Source: a virus. From it: 21,785 nt of DNA. Below the pieces are notes generated by a model that did not search any database, was not told where the DNA came from, and saw only the letters and a list, made by a program, of their open reading frames with translations. The stretch covers positions 1 through 21,785 of IMG/VR virus record IMGVR_UViG_3300033149_004005; one strand, 5' to 3'. A program made the position numbers and the translations under genes. Shown piece by piece: positions 21,695 through 21,785 of the stretch (positions are counted from its first letter, which is position 1; each line of letters opens with the position of its first letter).

Positions 21695-21716
21695 GAAAGG
21701 CGGGCGGAGGAAATAA
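21669..21716 (+). CDS. 15-residue Lys/Arg-rich peptide
   Basis: GTG start eight bases after an exceptional Shine-Dalgarno core; an in-frame ATG at 21663 overlaps that sequence. The product is MACKGRKRKKGGRRK, with nine of 15 residues Lys or Arg and one Cys. It overlaps the 3' end of the Cys-rich gene by 26 bases in another frame and ends seven bases before the terminator stem. It could be a nucleic-acid-binding or translation-related micropeptide. The strong ribosome-binding site is the main evidence that it is translated. No family is known to me. Confidence 0.55.
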   Translation: MACKGRKRKKGGRRK

Positions 21717-21722
21717 TCCGCA

Positions 21723-21759
21723 GGGGCGGGCCACCAAGCTGGTCCGCCCCGCTTTTTTT
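21723..21759 (+). terminator. Rho-independent terminator closing the late operon
   Basis: GGGGCGGGCCA (21723-21733) pairs with TGGTCCGCCCC (21740-21750) over 11 base pairs with one G-U and a CCAAGC loop. GC and then seven T residues follow (21753-21759). This is the strongest terminator in the window. The stem shares GGGGCGG with the hairpin before the capsid gene. Confidence 0.93.
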
Positions 21760-21762
21760 GTG

Positions 21763-21785
21763 CGCAGATTGGCCGGTGATCTGCG
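21763..21785. repeat. Inverted repeat at the right edge
   Basis: CGCAGAT (21763-21769) and ATCTGCG (21779-21785) are perfect inverted copies around a nine-base spacer TGGCCGGTG. The second arm touches the window end, so the full extent is unknown. It may be an operator, a hairpin or part of the next leader. Confidence 0.6.

Overview
The window holds one continuous late (morphogenesis) gene cluster of a tailed, long-non-contractile-tail phage or prophage with HK97-type head genes. Every gene I accept lies on the + strand. Most neighbours are coupled by ATGA, GTGA or TGATG stop/start overlaps, and the cluster closes at a strong hairpin-plus-T-tract terminator near the right edge. I see no integrase, repressor, replication, lysis, tRNA or clearly bacterial housekeeping gene, so the sequence does not tell a free phage from a prophage segment. 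The host is not directly visible. A secreted-enzyme-like protein (259-1986) and a NosD-like beta-helix protein (1986-3437), both Sec-signal-bearing, resemble secreted proteins I associate with Planctomycetota and relatives. That assignment is an inference of low confidence.

Layout. (1) 1-5369: accessory and receptor-binding-type genes. These are a partial gene at the left edge, three consecutive proteins with N-terminal signal peptides (a possible alpha/alpha-toroid carbohydrate-active protein, a right-handed beta-helix protein and a repeat-bearing fibre-like protein), a small hypothetical gene and an Ig-like protein. (2) 5366-10139: packaging and prohead genes, namely HNH nuclease, a small unknown gene overlapping terS, P27-type small terminase, large terminase, portal and S49-family head protease. 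(3) 10140-10263: a terminator-like hairpin and leader before the capsid gene. (4) 10264-15167: major capsid protein with an N-terminal coiled-coil scaffold domain, a candidate decoration protein, a methyltransferase-glycosyltransferase fusion whose ribosome-binding site sits in a hairpin arm, then the connector, head-closure and tail-completion genes. (5) 15180-17791: tail tube, the two-part tail-assembly chaperone with a textbook -1 slippery site GGGAAAC, and a tape-measure gene broken into two frames. (6) 17788-21716: distal tail or virion genes that are mostly unrecognised, a beta-solenoid fibre, a Cys-rich small protein and a 15-residue Lys/Arg-rich peptide behind an unusually long Shine-Dalgarno sequence. 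The terminator follows.

How it works together: TerS, TerL and HNH cut and pump DNA through the portal into a prohead built by the major capsid protein and matured by the S49 protease. The connector, closure and completion proteins finish the head-tail joint. The chaperone and its frameshifted form load the tape measure, and the tube protein polymerises around it. The fibre, beta-helix and enzyme-like proteins probably act on host surface polysaccharide, although signal peptides on three of them suggest export by the host rather than simple assembly onto virions. The most unusual points are these signal peptides, a small beta module that appears inserted into two otherwise unrelated proteins, the methyltransferase-glycosyltransferase fusion with its structured leader, the split tape measure, and the tiny basic peptide at the end of the operon.
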